Assembly (NCBI GenBank): GCA_964505475.1
Contig: CAZDIJ010000003.1
Location: 34,154 to 98,153 of the forward strand
Length of the DNA stretch: 64,000 nucleotides
Reading direction: 5' to 3'
Source: JAGXQV01 sp964505475
GTDB lineage: Bacteria > Pseudomonadota > Gammaproteobacteria > Burkholderiales > Sulfuricellaceae
The position numbers were made by a program, and so were the translations under genes. The notes beneath the pieces were generated by a model, which saw only the letters and a program-made list of their open reading frames with translations, searched no databases and was not told the DNA's origin. Positions 40,280 through 49,366 of the stretch are shown piece after piece (the first letter of the stretch is position 1; each line of letters starts with the position of its first letter).

Positions 40280-41686
40280 TTACAGGTCAATGTCTTCCGC
40301 CCAGATCAGTGCCCGGATATGCGCCTGGTTGACCGCTCTGGCGTCCAGCCCGCATTTGTCCGCGATGCGGGCGATGCTGTCCTCATCGGCTTCTTCGCAG
40401 GCCAGGGTAAGTTCGAGATAGGGGGCGTAAACACCATCATGGCGGGTCAACGCCTGGTTGATCGGGGCGGGCAGGTTCAGGCGTTCCAGCGCTTGCTCCA
40501 TCGGCATGTTGAGCAGTACGTCGAGCAGGGAGAATACGCCGACGATGAATAGTTCATCTTTTTCCGGGCCGCGGAATCTGTCCTGGCCGAGTATCTCCGC
40601 CATCCGCGCCCGCACCAGGGCGCTCTTGAGCAGCGCCTTGCTGCGCGGATCGACTTTGCCGCTGGTGAAGAGCAGCAAGGTCAGCCAGCGGTAAAGCTGT
40701 TCGTAGCCGAGGATGATGATGGCGTGGGCGATCGAACGGATTTCCTGGCTCAGGCCGTTGACCGGCGCGTTCATATAGAGCAGCAGCTTGTACGAGAGCA
40801 TGGCGTCGTGCTTGAACACGCTTTCGAGGTCGGTGATCTCGGCGCGATTCTTGACCATGTTGAGCAATTCGATGACGCGGATGCGGTCGTTGTCGATACG
40901 GGCAGGTGCGGCGGTTTGGCGTTTCGAGTAGTAATAGCCCTGGAAGTAATGGAAAAACAGGTGGTGGCAGGCCTCGAATTCCATTTCGGAATTGACGTGA
41001 TGGCCGATGAGGTGGATATGCGGCGCTTTTTCCAGCAGCTTGTCGACGAGCCGCGCCAAGTCGATGGCGTTATGGCGGGTGACGTCGATTCGCGCGAATT
41101 GGGCGATGCCGAGCAAAGATTCGATATTCGAGCCGGGAACGAAGTTGTCGAGGGCGATTTGATAGCCCAGGGACTTCAGCTTGCGGCATTGGGCAGCTAG
41201 GCCATCGTCGTGGCGGGAGTTGAAATCGACGCATAGCGTCATGCCCTTTTGCGGCAGGCGGAGCAGCAAGGGGTTGTCCAGCATGGCCGGGGGGAGAGTC
41301 AGCAAGGCCAGCTTGCCGTCCACCAAGCGCCCGATGTCGAGGTCGATCAGACATCTCACCAGGGTTTGCGCATGCACCGACTGCAAATCGTCGGCATCCT
41401 GCGGCAGCCGTTCGTGGCGCAACATCAATTCGTAGCCGGCCACCTGCTGCGCGCGATCAAGCAGCGGCTGACGGCCGAGGAAACGCTGGCGCAGGGTTTC
41501 GCTGTTGCTCGATTCACCGGAGGTTTCCACGGGCAGGATGTCGGTGACGACATCGCCGCAGGAGATATGGCCGGTGTCGATAATTCTGCCGGCTTCACCG
41601 GGCGGCGCGGCACCGTCGTCCGCTGGCGGCGCTGCGGATTCGTGGGGTTTTCCGCCGATGAGGTTTTTAATATATTTGACGATCAT
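40280..41686 (-). CDS. EAL-HDOD signalling protein (degenerate EAL)
   Basis: 468 residues. After about 70 variable residues, an EAL-like domain begins VAGYELMLRHERLP and is followed from about residue 265 by an HDOD domain (IELLNMVKNRAEITDLESVFKHDAMLSYKLLLYMN). Catalytic EAL residues are lost: ELM replaces EAL, ALDNFVPG replaces DDFGTG, and HHVNSE stands where ExVE is expected. It therefore resembles CdgJ/YuxH-type proteins that regulate motility or surface behaviour without phosphodiesterase activity. Confidence 0.85.
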   Translation of the reverse strand: MIVKYIKNLIGGKPHESAAPPADDGAAPPGEAGRIIDTGHISCGDVVTDILPVETSGESSNSETLRQRFLGRQPLLDRAQQVAGYELMLRHERLPQDADDLQSVHAQTLVRCLIDLDIGRLVDGKLALLTLPPAMLDNPLLLRLPQKGMTLCVDFNSRHDDGLAAQCRKLKSLGYQIALDNFVPGSNIESLLGIAQFARIDVTRHNAIDLARLVDKLLEKAPHIHLIGHHVNSEMEFEACHHLFFHYFQGYYYSKRQTAAPARIDNDRIRVIELLNMVKNRAEITDLESVFKHDAMLSYKLLLYMNAPVNGLSQEIRSIAHAIIILGYEQLYRWLTLLLFTSGKVDPRSKALLKSALVRARMAEILGQDRFRGPEKDELFIVGVFSLLDVLLNMPMEQALERLNLPAPINQALTRHDGVYAPYLELTLACEEADEDSIARIADKCGLDARAVNQAHIRALIWAEDIDL

Positions 41687-41743
41687 GCTCGGCTACGGGC
41701 GTGCTGACAGTTTGGCGCATTCTAGCATGGCGCGGGTCATGAT

Positions 41744-42307
41744 TTATTTTCCGGTGGGGGCTTTCGCTACGGGGGCGGATTTGCCGGAAGAGGCTGGGGG
41801 AGTTGCGCCGGCATCGGTGGAAGGTTTGGCCGGCGCGGCGGGTTTGGTGTCGGACGCTTCGGGAAGCGGTTCGGACGGTTTGCCGCGTTTCGCGCTCCCT
41901 GCCTTATGGGTGCAGGCAAAGATCAGTTTGCGCTCCTCCAGTGATCCCGGTATCAGGTAGTCGATGCCGCCGAGGTCTGCCGGGGAGGTGAACGATTTGA
42001 TCTCCACGCCGTCGTCTCCATAGTATCCCCGGTATAAATAGGTGGTGGCGTGCCTGGCGCAATGATGCAGCGCCAGGGATTTGGTGGATTTGAAGAAGAA
42101 GTCTCCGGGAAACGCTTGGCGCGGCTTGGCGAAGGTTTCCCTTTCCCATGCCCTGACGCTGCCGTCGCCGTCGTTGCGCAATAGGGTGGCGGCATCTATT
42201 TCGATCCGCATGGTCTCGTTGGCGAGAACGGTTTGCCAGTTTTCCGCGGCGGCGGGCAGGCAGGCAAACGCGAGCAGGATGAAAGCGTAAAGCGGGGGAG
42301 TCGGCAT
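41744..42307 (-). CDS. Secreted CNP1/surface-adhesin-E-like protein
   Basis: 187 residues with signal peptide MPTPPLYAFILLAFACLPAAAE. The domain ETMRIEIDAATLLRNDGDGSVRAWERETF ... SLALHHCARHATTYLYRGYYGDDGVEI resembles the small betaproteobacterial secreted family labelled surface-adhesin E or CNP1-like, with two Cys likely bridged. A Pro/Ala/Lys-rich tail of about 50 residues (AAPAKPSTDAGATPPASSGK) is unusual. Start taken at the ATG directly before the signal peptide, at 42307. Confidence 0.6.
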   Translation of the reverse strand: MPTPPLYAFILLAFACLPAAAENWQTVLANETMRIEIDAATLLRNDGDGSVRAWERETFAKPRQAFPGDFFFKSTKSLALHHCARHATTYLYRGYYGDDGVEIKSFTSPADLGGIDYLIPGSLEERKLIFACTHKAGSAKRGKPSEPLPEASDTKPAAPAKPSTDAGATPPASSGKSAPVAKAPTGK

Positions 42308-42664
42308 GCCGGTTTGATGATAAACCAAAATCGAAGCATAGCATTATTGTGCATGATGTGCGTCGGCCATGACGATGGCATGGATAATTTTGAACTTGAC
42401 TCACACTCGTAAAGAATTTATTACGAATAAGCGCTTAACCTCATGAGGTAAGTGGGGATTTAATTAACTTGTTGTATTTATTGAGAATAAAAATAGGTCA
42501 AAAAAATGGCGCAAGTTGATTTGTTCAACCTGGATTGATGGTTAGGACTGATGCCACCAAGATATGCACAGAGTTATCCACAGAAATTGTGAAAAAGAGG
42601 GGGCTTCGTTGGGGGGCGCCGGATATGCTAGCATGGCGGGATTCCGAAGGGGGTGTTCGACCGA
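42308..42664. other. 357-base intergenic region upstream of the FleR-type regulator
   Basis: AT-rich, no supported ORF. It contains a sigma-70-like promoter (42396-42424), the 10-bp palindrome CCTCATGAGG, and one perfect DnaA box TTATCCACA (42574-42582). One box is not an origin. The region probably carries divergent promoters for the secreted-protein gene and the regulator. Confidence 0.6.
42396..42424 (+). promoter_or_regulatory. Sigma-70 promoter upstream of the FleR-type gene
   Basis: TTGACT, 17-base spacer, TATTAC. It points to the regulator gene about 240 bases downstream, leaving a long leader, or to an unseen transcript. Confidence 0.4.
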
Positions 42665-43996
42665 ATGAAGGCATTGCCGATACTGATCGTCGAAGATGAC
42701 GTGGATTTGCGCGAGGCGCTTTGCGACACCGTGGAGCTGGCCGGCTATGAAGCCATGGCCGTGGGCGACGGGCAGGCGGCCTTGAAGGCGTTGCGGCAGC
42801 ATAGCGTGGGGTTGGTGGTGAGCGACGTGCAAATGCAGCCGATGGACGGGCATGCTTTGCTGCGCGAAATCAAGGCGGCCTATCCACATGTGCCGGTGCT
42901 GCTGATGACCGCTTATGGCATGATCGACAAGGCGGTGGAGGCGATGCGCGCCGGGGCGTGCCATTACCTTACCAAGCCGTTTGAACCCGACCGGCTGCTG
43001 GCCGAGGTGGCGCGCTACATGTTGCCGTCCTTGTCCAGCGAGGACGGCGAGGTGATCGCGCAGGATCCGCGCATGGTGGAGTTGCTCAACCTGGCGCGGC
43101 GGGTGGCGGCATCCGATGCCACGGTGTTGCTGACCGGCGAGAGCGGAACCGGCAAGGAGGTGGTGGCGCGTTTCATTCACCGCCATTCGGCGCGCATCGA
43201 GAAACCTTTCGTGGCGATCAACTGTGCGGCAATTCCCGAGAATTTGCTCGAATCGACCTTGTTCGGCTTCGAGAAGGGGTCGTTCACCGGCGCCAGCCAG
43301 GCGCAGCCCGGCAAATTCGAGCAGGCGCAGGGCGGCACGCTGTTGCTGGACGAAGTGACGGAAATGCCGTTGCCGTTGCAGGCCAAGTTTTTGCGAGTGT
43401 TGCAGGAGCGTGAGGTGGAGCGCGTGGGAGGACACAAGACGATTCCCCTGGACATCCGGGTGATCGCCACTTCCAACCGCAACATGGCGGATGCGGTGGC
43501 GAAGGGCGAGTTTCGAGAGGATCTGTATTACCGTCTGAATGTTTTTCCGCTGGAATTGCCGCCCTTGCGCGAGCGCCCGCAGGACATCATCCCTCTGGCG
43601 CGCAATTTTCTGGCAAGGTTGGCGGCGCGGGTCGGCAGGCACGGCATGAGCCTGACGCCGGACGCCGAGAAGCAGCTCGAGCGGCACGGCTGGCCGGGGA
43701 ATATCCGCGAGCTGGAGAATGTCGTGCAGCGCGCCATGATATTGGCACCGGGCGATGTCATCGACGACGAGCATCTCCTGTTGCCCCGGCGCGAGGCGCC
43801 CGCCGCGGCGCCGGCAGCCGCCGGGGCGGGCGGAAATATTGATATGAAGTCGCTGGAAAAAGCCCACATCATGGAAACGCTTGCCGCAGTGAAGGGATCG
43901 CGCAAACTGGTCGCGGAAAAGCTGGGAATGAGCGAGCGAACTTTACGTTACAAACTGCGTCAATACAGGGAAGAGGATGGTGAAGCGATTCCCTAG
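42665..43996 (+). CDS. Sigma-54-dependent flagellar response regulator (FleR/FlrC type)
   Basis: 443 residues: an N-terminal receiver domain (LIVEDDVDLREAL, phospho-Asp in VVSDVQM, Lys in LTKPF), a central AAA+ sigma-54 activator with Walker A GESGTGKE, the GAFTGA loop written GSFTGAS, LLLDEVTEMP and RLNVFPLELPPLRER, and a C-terminal Fis-type HTH (KLVAEKLGMSERTLRYKLR). The GAFTGA variant GSFTGA is the FlrC/FleR type. It precedes the fliE operon, whose promoter is sigma-54-like. No partner histidine kinase (FleS) lies beside it. ATG 42665 is preferred over GTG 42653. Confidence 0.9.
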   Translation: MKALPILIVEDDVDLREALCDTVELAGYEAMAVGDGQAALKALRQHSVGLVVSDVQMQPMDGHALLREIKAAYPHVPVLLMTAYGMIDKAVEAMRAGACHYLTKPFEPDRLLAEVARYMLPSLSSEDGEVIAQDPRMVELLNLARRVAASDATVLLTGESGTGKEVVARFIHRHSARIEKPFVAINCAAIPENLLESTLFGFEKGSFTGASQAQPGKFEQAQGGTLLLDEVTEMPLPLQAKFLRVLQEREVERVGGHKTIPLDIRVIATSNRNMADAVAKGEFREDLYYRLNVFPLELPPLRERPQDIIPLARNFLARLAARVGRHGMSLTPDAEKQLERHGWPGNIRELENVVQRAMILAPGDVIDDEHLLLPRREAPAAAPAAAGAGGNIDMKSLEKAHIMETLAAVKGSRKLVAEKLGMSERTLRYKLRQYREEDGEAIP

Positions 43997-44006
43997 CATG
44001 GGTTTT

Positions 44007-44022
44007 TGGCACGGAACGTGCT
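44007..44022 (+). promoter_or_regulatory. Sigma-54 promoter of the fliE operon
   Basis: TGGCACGGAACGTGCT: GG and GC are separated by exactly ten bases, with a perfect -24 half (TGGCAC). It lies 82 bases before fliE and just after the gene for a sigma-54 activator. The sequence can also fold as a short hairpin (GGCACG/CGTGCT) followed by AAAGTTTTTT, so it may double as a weak terminator of the regulator gene. Confidence 0.7.
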
Positions 44023-44103
44023 AAAGTTTTTTCGCGGCGGTGTTGCCGGGTGTGTGCTAAAGTAAACTCGTATGTCACTTGAATTAGCGGTGGAGGCTGA
44101 ACG

Positions 44104-44421
44104 ATGAATGCTCAGGGAATAGATCAGTTGCTGGGGCAATTGCGGGCGGCCTCCATGGGGTCCGCCGCGGGCGCCGAGCCTGCGGCGCTGCCGGAAGGCC
44201 AGGATTTCGCCTCTGCGCTGAAGAATTCGCTGGATAGCGTCAATTCCGCCCAGCAGCAGGCCAACAATCTTGCCAAGGCATTCGAGATGGGCGATCCCAA
44301 CGCCAATGTCCAGGATGTCATGCTGTCCTTGCAGAAAGCCAATGTTTCCTTTCAGACCATGGTTCAGGTGCGCAACAAGCTGGTGACGGCGTACCAGGAA
44401 ATCATGAACATGCAGGTGTGA
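44104..44421 (+). CDS. fliE: Flagellar hook-basal body protein FliE
   Basis: 105 residues, the small basal-body protein linking the MS ring to the rod. The typical C-terminal half is NVQDVMLSLQKANVSFQTMVQVRNKLVTAYQEIMNMQV. It starts the flagellar operon that continues with fliFGHIJK, preceded by a sigma-54 promoter. Confidence 0.95.
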   Translation: MNAQGIDQLLGQLRAASMGSAAGAEPAALPEGQDFASALKNSLDSVNSAQQQANNLAKAFEMGDPNANVQDVMLSLQKANVSFQTMVQVRNKLVTAYQEIMNMQV

Positions 44422-44521
44422 TTCTGGCCGCCAAGTTGGGAAAACACGCTGTCTGAGGTATTATTCCATATCGCTTAACGATTTCTCCTTACTCTAAATT
44501 CTCCGGGAACAAGGCGCTTTT

Positions 44522-46147
44522 ATGGAATTGGCACCTCAGCAGGCAGTAATTGCCCGGTTGCAAGAGAATTTTTCGCGTCTGACCAATCAGCAAAAACTCG
44601 GTGTCATGTTTGGGGTGGCGCTTCTGATCGCCCTTTCCATTGCTTCATGGCTGTGGCTGACACAGCCGCCGGAATACCGGGTTCTTTACAGCAACCTGAC
44701 CGACCGGGATGGCGGTCCGGTCATCGCTTCCCTGCAACAGATGAATGTCCCCTACAAGATGGCGGAAGGCGGCGGCGCCATCCTGGTGCCGGCGAATCAG
44801 GTGTACGAATTGCGCTTGCGCCTGGCGGCGCAGGGTTTGCCCAAGGGAAGCGTGGTCGGTTTCGAATTGATGGAAAACCAGAAACTCGGCACCAGCCAGT
44901 TTCTCGAACAAGTCAATTATCAGCGCGCCTTGGAGGGCGAGTTGACGCGGACTATCCAGGCGCTTTCCTCGGTTCAGGCGGCGCGCGTCCATCTCGCCAT
45001 GCCGAAATCCTCGGTGTTCGTGCGCGAGCAGCAAAAGCCGTCGGCCTCGGTGCTGCTGACCTTGCACCCCGGCCGGGTGCTAGACGGGGCGCAAGTAAGC
45101 GGAATCGTTCATCTTTTGTCCAGCAGCATACCAGAGCTTCCGGTGAAAAACGTCACCATCGTCGATCAGGGCGGCAATTTGCTGAGCGGCTCGCAAGACG
45201 GGGCGGCGAACCTGGGGCTGAATCCTTCGCAACTGGAGTATCTGAGGCAGTTGGAACATAGCCTGGCCAAGCGGATCGAAGACATCCTGAGTCCTATCGT
45301 CGGCCTCGAAAACGTGCGCGCCCGAGTGACCGCCGATGTCGACTTTTCCCAGTCGGAGCAGACCGCGGAAATCTTCAAGCCCAATGCCACGCCCGAGGAT
45401 GCCGCCATCCGCAGCCAGCAGAGCACCGAAACGTCGGGGGGGGATGGGCAGGGGGCGGCCGGTGTTCCCGGAGCGTTGTCGAATCAGCCTCCGGGGGCGG
45501 CCAGCGCGCCGATCACGGCGCCGGCCGGCGTGCCCGCCGCAGCCCAGGTGGGCGGTGGTGGGGCGTCCGCCCATAAGGAATCCACGATCAACTACGAAGT
45601 CGATAAAACCGTCAAGGTGGTGCGCCAAGCGGTGGGCGGCGTCAAGCGCCTGTCGGCGGCGGTGGTGGTCAATTATCGCAAGGTTACCGACAAGGACGGC
45701 AAGGTTTCATCGAAGCCGCTGACTGCCCAGGAGATGACGCAAATCAACAATCTGGTGCGGGAAGCGATGGGCTTCAGCGCTCAGCGGGGGGATTCCGTCA
45801 ATGTGGTGAATACTTCGTTCAGCGTTGCCGAAGAGCCTTCGATCCCCTTGTGGAAAGACCCGGAAATGGTCGCGTTTGGGAAGGAGCTTCTGAGAAATCT
45901 GGCGATCATGCTGATCGTGCTGTTGCTTTTCTTCAAGGTGTTTTTGCCGGCGCTCAAGGATATTTTTGCCGCCATGCCGCCGCCTCCCCTGGAAACGGCC
46001 GAGGGGGAAGCGCTGCCTCAAGATGAGTTGGCGGCGTTGCAAGCGCATAATGCCTACGATGAGAACCTTAAGATCGCCAAGGAATTGGCCAAGGCCGAGC
46101 CGCGCATCGTGGCCAGTGTGGTAAAGGAGTGGCTGGGTGGCAGCTGA
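44522..46147 (+). CDS. fliF: Flagellar MS-ring protein FliF
   Basis: 541 residues. Transmembrane segments lie near residues 28-48 (VMFGVALLIALSIASWLWL) and 455-475 (LLRNLAIMLIVLLLFFKVF), with ring-building motifs between (YRVLYSNLTDRDGGPVIASLQQMNVPY; EGELTRTIQALSSVQAARVHLAMP). The cytoplasmic tail that binds FliG follows. A Gly/Ala/Pro-rich insert near residues 305-345 is variable. The stop overlaps the fliG start by 11 bases. Confidence 0.97.
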   Translation: MELAPQQAVIARLQENFSRLTNQQKLGVMFGVALLIALSIASWLWLTQPPEYRVLYSNLTDRDGGPVIASLQQMNVPYKMAEGGGAILVPANQVYELRLRLAAQGLPKGSVVGFELMENQKLGTSQFLEQVNYQRALEGELTRTIQALSSVQAARVHLAMPKSSVFVREQQKPSASVLLTLHPGRVLDGAQVSGIVHLLSSSIPELPVKNVTIVDQGGNLLSGSQDGAANLGLNPSQLEYLRQLEHSLAKRIEDILSPIVGLENVRARVTADVDFSQSEQTAEIFKPNATPEDAAIRSQQSTETSGGDGQGAAGVPGALSNQPPGAASAPITAPAGVPAAAQVGGGGASAHKESTINYEVDKTVKVVRQAVGGVKRLSAAVVVNYRKVTDKDGKVSSKPLTAQEMTQINNLVREAMGFSAQRGDSVNVVNTSFSVAEEPSIPLWKDPEMVAFGKELLRNLAIMLIVLLLFFKVFLPALKDIFAAMPPPPLETAEGEALPQDELAALQAHNAYDENLKIAKELAKAEPRIVASVVKEWLGGS

Positions 46148-47141
46148 CGTCGACGAGGGCTTGCAGAAAAGCGCCATTCTGCTGTTGACCTTGGGTGAGG
46201 AGGAGGCGGCGGAAGTATTCAAGCATCTGAACCCCAAGGAGGTGCAGAAGCTGGGAGCAGCCATGGCCAGCGTCGGCGGCGCGACCAAGGACAAGATCGC
46301 CGAGGTGTTGCAGGAGTTTTGCGGCTGCGCCAAGGAGAGAACCTCGCTGGGCATGGCGTCCGACGAATATATCCGTTCCGTCCTGACCAAGGCTCTTGGC
46401 AGCGACAAGGCCGCCGGTCTGCTCGACCGCATCCTGCGCGGCGGCGACACCAGCGGCATCGAGGCGCTTAAGTACATGGAAGGCAGCGCCGTGGCGGAGC
46501 TGATAAAGAACGAGCACCCGCAGATCATCGCGACGATTCTGGTGCACCTGGAACCCGATTCGGTCGGCGACATCATGAAGTTTTTCCCGGAACGCCTGCG
46601 CAACGATGTGATGCTGCGCATCGCCACCCTCGACGGGGTGCAGCCTGCCGCGCTGGCGGAACTCAACGATGTGCTGACCAAGCTGTTGGCGGGGTCGAAG
46701 AATATCCAGAAAACGGTGATGGGCGGGGTCAAGACCGCCGCCGAAATTCTCAATTACATGGGGACCCAACTGGAAACCACAGTAATCGCCAGTGTGCGCG
46801 ATTACGACCCGGAGTTGGCGCAGAAGATCCAGGATGAAATGTTCGTGTTCGAGAACCTGATGGACATCGACGACCGGGGCATCCAGTTGCTATTGCGCGA
46901 AGTGCAATCCGAATCGCTGGTGGTCGCCTTGAAGGGCGCCAACCAGGAGTTGCGCGAGAAAATTTTCAAGAACATGTCTTCGCGCGCCGCCGAAATGTTG
47001 CGTGATGATCTCGAATCCAAGGGGCCGGTGCGCTTGAGCGAGGTGGAAGCCGAGCAAAAGGGTATCTTGCAGGTGGTGCGCCGCCTGGCCGACGAAGGGC
47101 AGATCGTGATCGGCGGCAAGGGGGAGGATTCTTTTGTCTAA
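46137..47141 (+). CDS. fliG: Flagellar motor switch protein FliG
   Basis: 334 residues forming the rotor C-ring top. Armadillo-type middle domain with EHPQIIATILVHL; C-terminal torque helix with charged residues (VFENLMDIDDRGIQLLLREV; MSSRAAEMLRDDLESKGPVRLSEVEAEQKGIL). The start is GTG at 46137 with AAAGGAG seven bases upstream, inside the end of fliF. Confidence 0.97.
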   Translation: MAADVDEGLQKSAILLLTLGEEEAAEVFKHLNPKEVQKLGAAMASVGGATKDKIAEVLQEFCGCAKERTSLGMASDEYIRSVLTKALGSDKAAGLLDRILRGGDTSGIEALKYMEGSAVAELIKNEHPQIIATILVHLEPDSVGDIMKFFPERLRNDVMLRIATLDGVQPAALAELNDVLTKLLAGSKNIQKTVMGGVKTAAEILNYMGTQLETTVIASVRDYDPELAQKIQDEMFVFENLMDIDDRGIQLLLREVQSESLVVALKGANQELREKIFKNMSSRAAEMLRDDLESKGPVRLSEVEAEQKGILQVVRRLADEGQIVIGGKGEDSFV

Positions 47142-47844
47142 CCGGGTTATCCCCAAGGAGCAGCTGGGGGATTACCGGCGCTGGGAGCTGGAATCCCTCG
47201 ACGAACGGTTGTTGAGCCGCGATTCCAAGCAGGAAGCCGGAGTTGTCGATCAGGAGGTCGAACACTTGTCCTGGCCTACTGCCGGGGAAATCGAAGCTAT
47301 TCAGCAGCAGGCGCATGACGAGGGGTTCGCCGCCGGGCGTGAAGAAGGCTATGCGTCAGGGAACGAAGCCGGCCGTCAGGAGGGCTACCGTGCCGGTTAT
47401 GACGAGGGGCGCGAAAAATCCCAGGCCGAGCTGGATCGGCTCAAACGGCTGATGGCGATGCTCGACGGCGCGCTCGCCCAGTTCGATCAGGAACTGGGCG
47501 AGGATATTCTGGCGCTCTCGGTGGCCATCGCCAGGCAGATTACCCGCAATGCTCTCAACTTCCGCCCGGAAGCCTTGCTGCCGGTCATTCACGAGGCCAT
47601 GGCCGGCTTGCCGCAGCCGAACCAGCATCCGCGGCTGATTCTCCATCCCGATGACGCGGCGCTGGTGAGGTCGCTGATGGATGACGAGTTGGCGCAGCTT
47701 CACTGCCGGATTGTCGAGGACAGCCATGTCGAACGCGGCGGTTGCCGTGTCAAAACCGAATCCAGCGACGTGGATGCCACCTTGCCGGGACGTTGGGATA
47801 GGGTGGTCGCGGCGTTGGGGCGGGATGATAAATGGCTGGGCTAG
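47134..47844 (+). CDS. fliH: Flagellar assembly protein FliH
   Basis: 236 residues, the FliI-binding stator of the export ATPase. A Gly-repeat segment GFAAGREEGYASGNEAGRQEGYRAGYDEGREK (about residues 64-95) is the GxxxG-rich signature of FliH, followed by a coiled coil and a conserved C-domain. The start is TTG at 47134 with GGGGAGG upstream, overlapping fliG. Confidence 0.92.
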   Translation: MSNRVIPKEQLGDYRRWELESLDERLLSRDSKQEAGVVDQEVEHLSWPTAGEIEAIQQQAHDEGFAAGREEGYASGNEAGRQEGYRAGYDEGREKSQAELDRLKRLMAMLDGALAQFDQELGEDILALSVAIARQITRNALNFRPEALLPVIHEAMAGLPQPNQHPRLILHPDDAALVRSLMDDELAQLHCRIVEDSHVERGGCRVKTESSDVDATLPGRWDRVVAALGRDDKWLG

Positions 47845-47896
47845 CCGTCGTGGCCATGCGCCGCCGTCACCCGCCGCCGTTCAACAGCGTTGATTT

Positions 47897-49348
47897 ATGA
47901 ATTCCCCGGAAACATTCGGAGACAGCCAGGCCGGATCCGCTGATCCGACGATTTCTCCCGTGGTGCGCTGGCGGCAATTTTTGCACGACTGCGCGGCAGC
48001 GGTTGCCGCGCATCCTCCCTGGCTGGTGACCGGCCGTCTGACGCGAGTCGCCGGACTGGTCATGGAGGCGGTGGGTATCCGCTTGGCGGTAGGTAGCAGT
48101 TGCGTGGTCTACCTTCCCGATGGTCATGATGTCGATGCCGAGGTGGTCGGTTTTTCCGGCGACAAGCTGTTCTTGATGCCGTCGTCGGATGTGTACGGTC
48201 TGGTGCCGGGAGCCAAGGTGGTGCCGGCGGAACCGGAAGCTCAGCATATCCCGATGATCGGCCAGGATTATTCCCGGCATCGGCGCTCGGAAGACCGCGT
48301 GCGTCAAGTGCCGGTGGGCAATGGGCTGCTGGGGCGTATCCTCGATGGGGCGGGGCGTCCGCTCGACATGCTCGGGCCGCTTAAATTCGAGCAGCGCGTT
48401 CCTTTGCAGAGCCGCCCGTTCAACCCGCTCAACCGGGCGCCGATCCGCGACGTGCTCGATGTCGGAGTGCGCGCGATCAATGCGTTGCTGACGGTGGGGC
48501 GCGGGCAGCGCATGGGGCTGTTCGCTGGCAGCGGCGTCGGTAAAAGTATTTTGCTCGGCATGATGGCGCGCTATACCAGCGCCGACGTGATCGTGGTCGG
48601 CTTGATCGGCGAGCGCGGCCGCGAGGTCAAGGAATTCATCGAAAATATCCTGGGTGAGGAAGGGTTGGCGCGCTCGGTGGTGGTGGCTGCGCCCGCCGAC
48701 ACCCCGCCGCTCCAGCGCTTGCACGGAGCCGCCTATGCCACGGCGATTGCCGAGTTCTTCCGCGATCAGGGCAAGAGCGTGCTGCTCATCATGGATTCCC
48801 TTACCCGCTATGCCATGGCTCAGCGCGAAATCGCCCTGGCCATCGGCGAGCCGCCGGCCACCAAGGGCTACCCGCCTTCGGTGTTCGCCAAGCTGCCGCA
48901 GTTGGTGGAGCGTGCGGGTAACGGCCATTCCGGCATCGGCGGTTCGATCACGGCATTTTATACGGTGCTGACCGAGGGGGACGATCAGCAGGATCCTATT
49001 GCCGACAGCGCCCGCGCCATTCTCGATGGGCATGTGGTGCTGTCGCGCGCGTTATCCGACCAGGGGCACTATCCCGCCATCGACATCGAAGCCTCGATCA
49101 GCCGGGCGATCACCGAATTGGTGCCGCTCGGCGAGCTGGATCTGGTGAGGCGCTTCAAACTGCTGTACTCGCGCTACCAGCGCAACCGCGATCTAATCAA
49201 TGTCGGCGCCTATGTCAAAGGCAGCGATCCTCTGCTTGATCAGGCCATGGAGATTTATCCGCGCCTGGAAGCATTCCTCCAGCAAGGCATACACCAGCAC
49301 GAGGATTATGCGGGCTGCCGCCGGCAATTGGCCGGGCTGTTCGCTTGA
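47897..49348 (+). CDS. fliI: Flagellum-specific export ATPase FliI
   Basis: 483 residues. F1-beta-like ATPase with Walker A FAGSGVGKSILLG, Walker B region SVLLIMDSLTRYAMAQREIALAIGEPPATKGYPPSVF and GSITAFYTVLTEGDD. It energises type III export with FliH/FliJ. It starts 52 bases after fliH. Confidence 0.97.
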   Translation: MNSPETFGDSQAGSADPTISPVVRWRQFLHDCAAAVAAHPPWLVTGRLTRVAGLVMEAVGIRLAVGSSCVVYLPDGHDVDAEVVGFSGDKLFLMPSSDVYGLVPGAKVVPAEPEAQHIPMIGQDYSRHRRSEDRVRQVPVGNGLLGRILDGAGRPLDMLGPLKFEQRVPLQSRPFNPLNRAPIRDVLDVGVRAINALLTVGRGQRMGLFAGSGVGKSILLGMMARYTSADVIVVGLIGERGREVKEFIENILGEEGLARSVVVAAPADTPPLQRLHGAAYATAIAEFFRDQGKSVLLIMDSLTRYAMAQREIALAIGEPPATKGYPPSVFAKLPQLVERAGNGHSGIGGSITAFYTVLTEGDDQQDPIADSARAILDGHVVLSRALSDQGHYPAIDIEASISRAITELVPLGELDLVRRFKLLYSRYQRNRDLINVGAYVKGSDPLLDQAMEIYPRLEAFLQQGIHQHEDYAGCRRQLAGLFA

Positions 49349-49366
49349 TTCGCGCAGGATTGACCC

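Noticed and set aside
42574..42582. Perfect DnaA box, considered as part of a replication origin
   Set aside because: Only a single box, no cluster, no dnaA/dnaN nearby; probably chance or local regulation.
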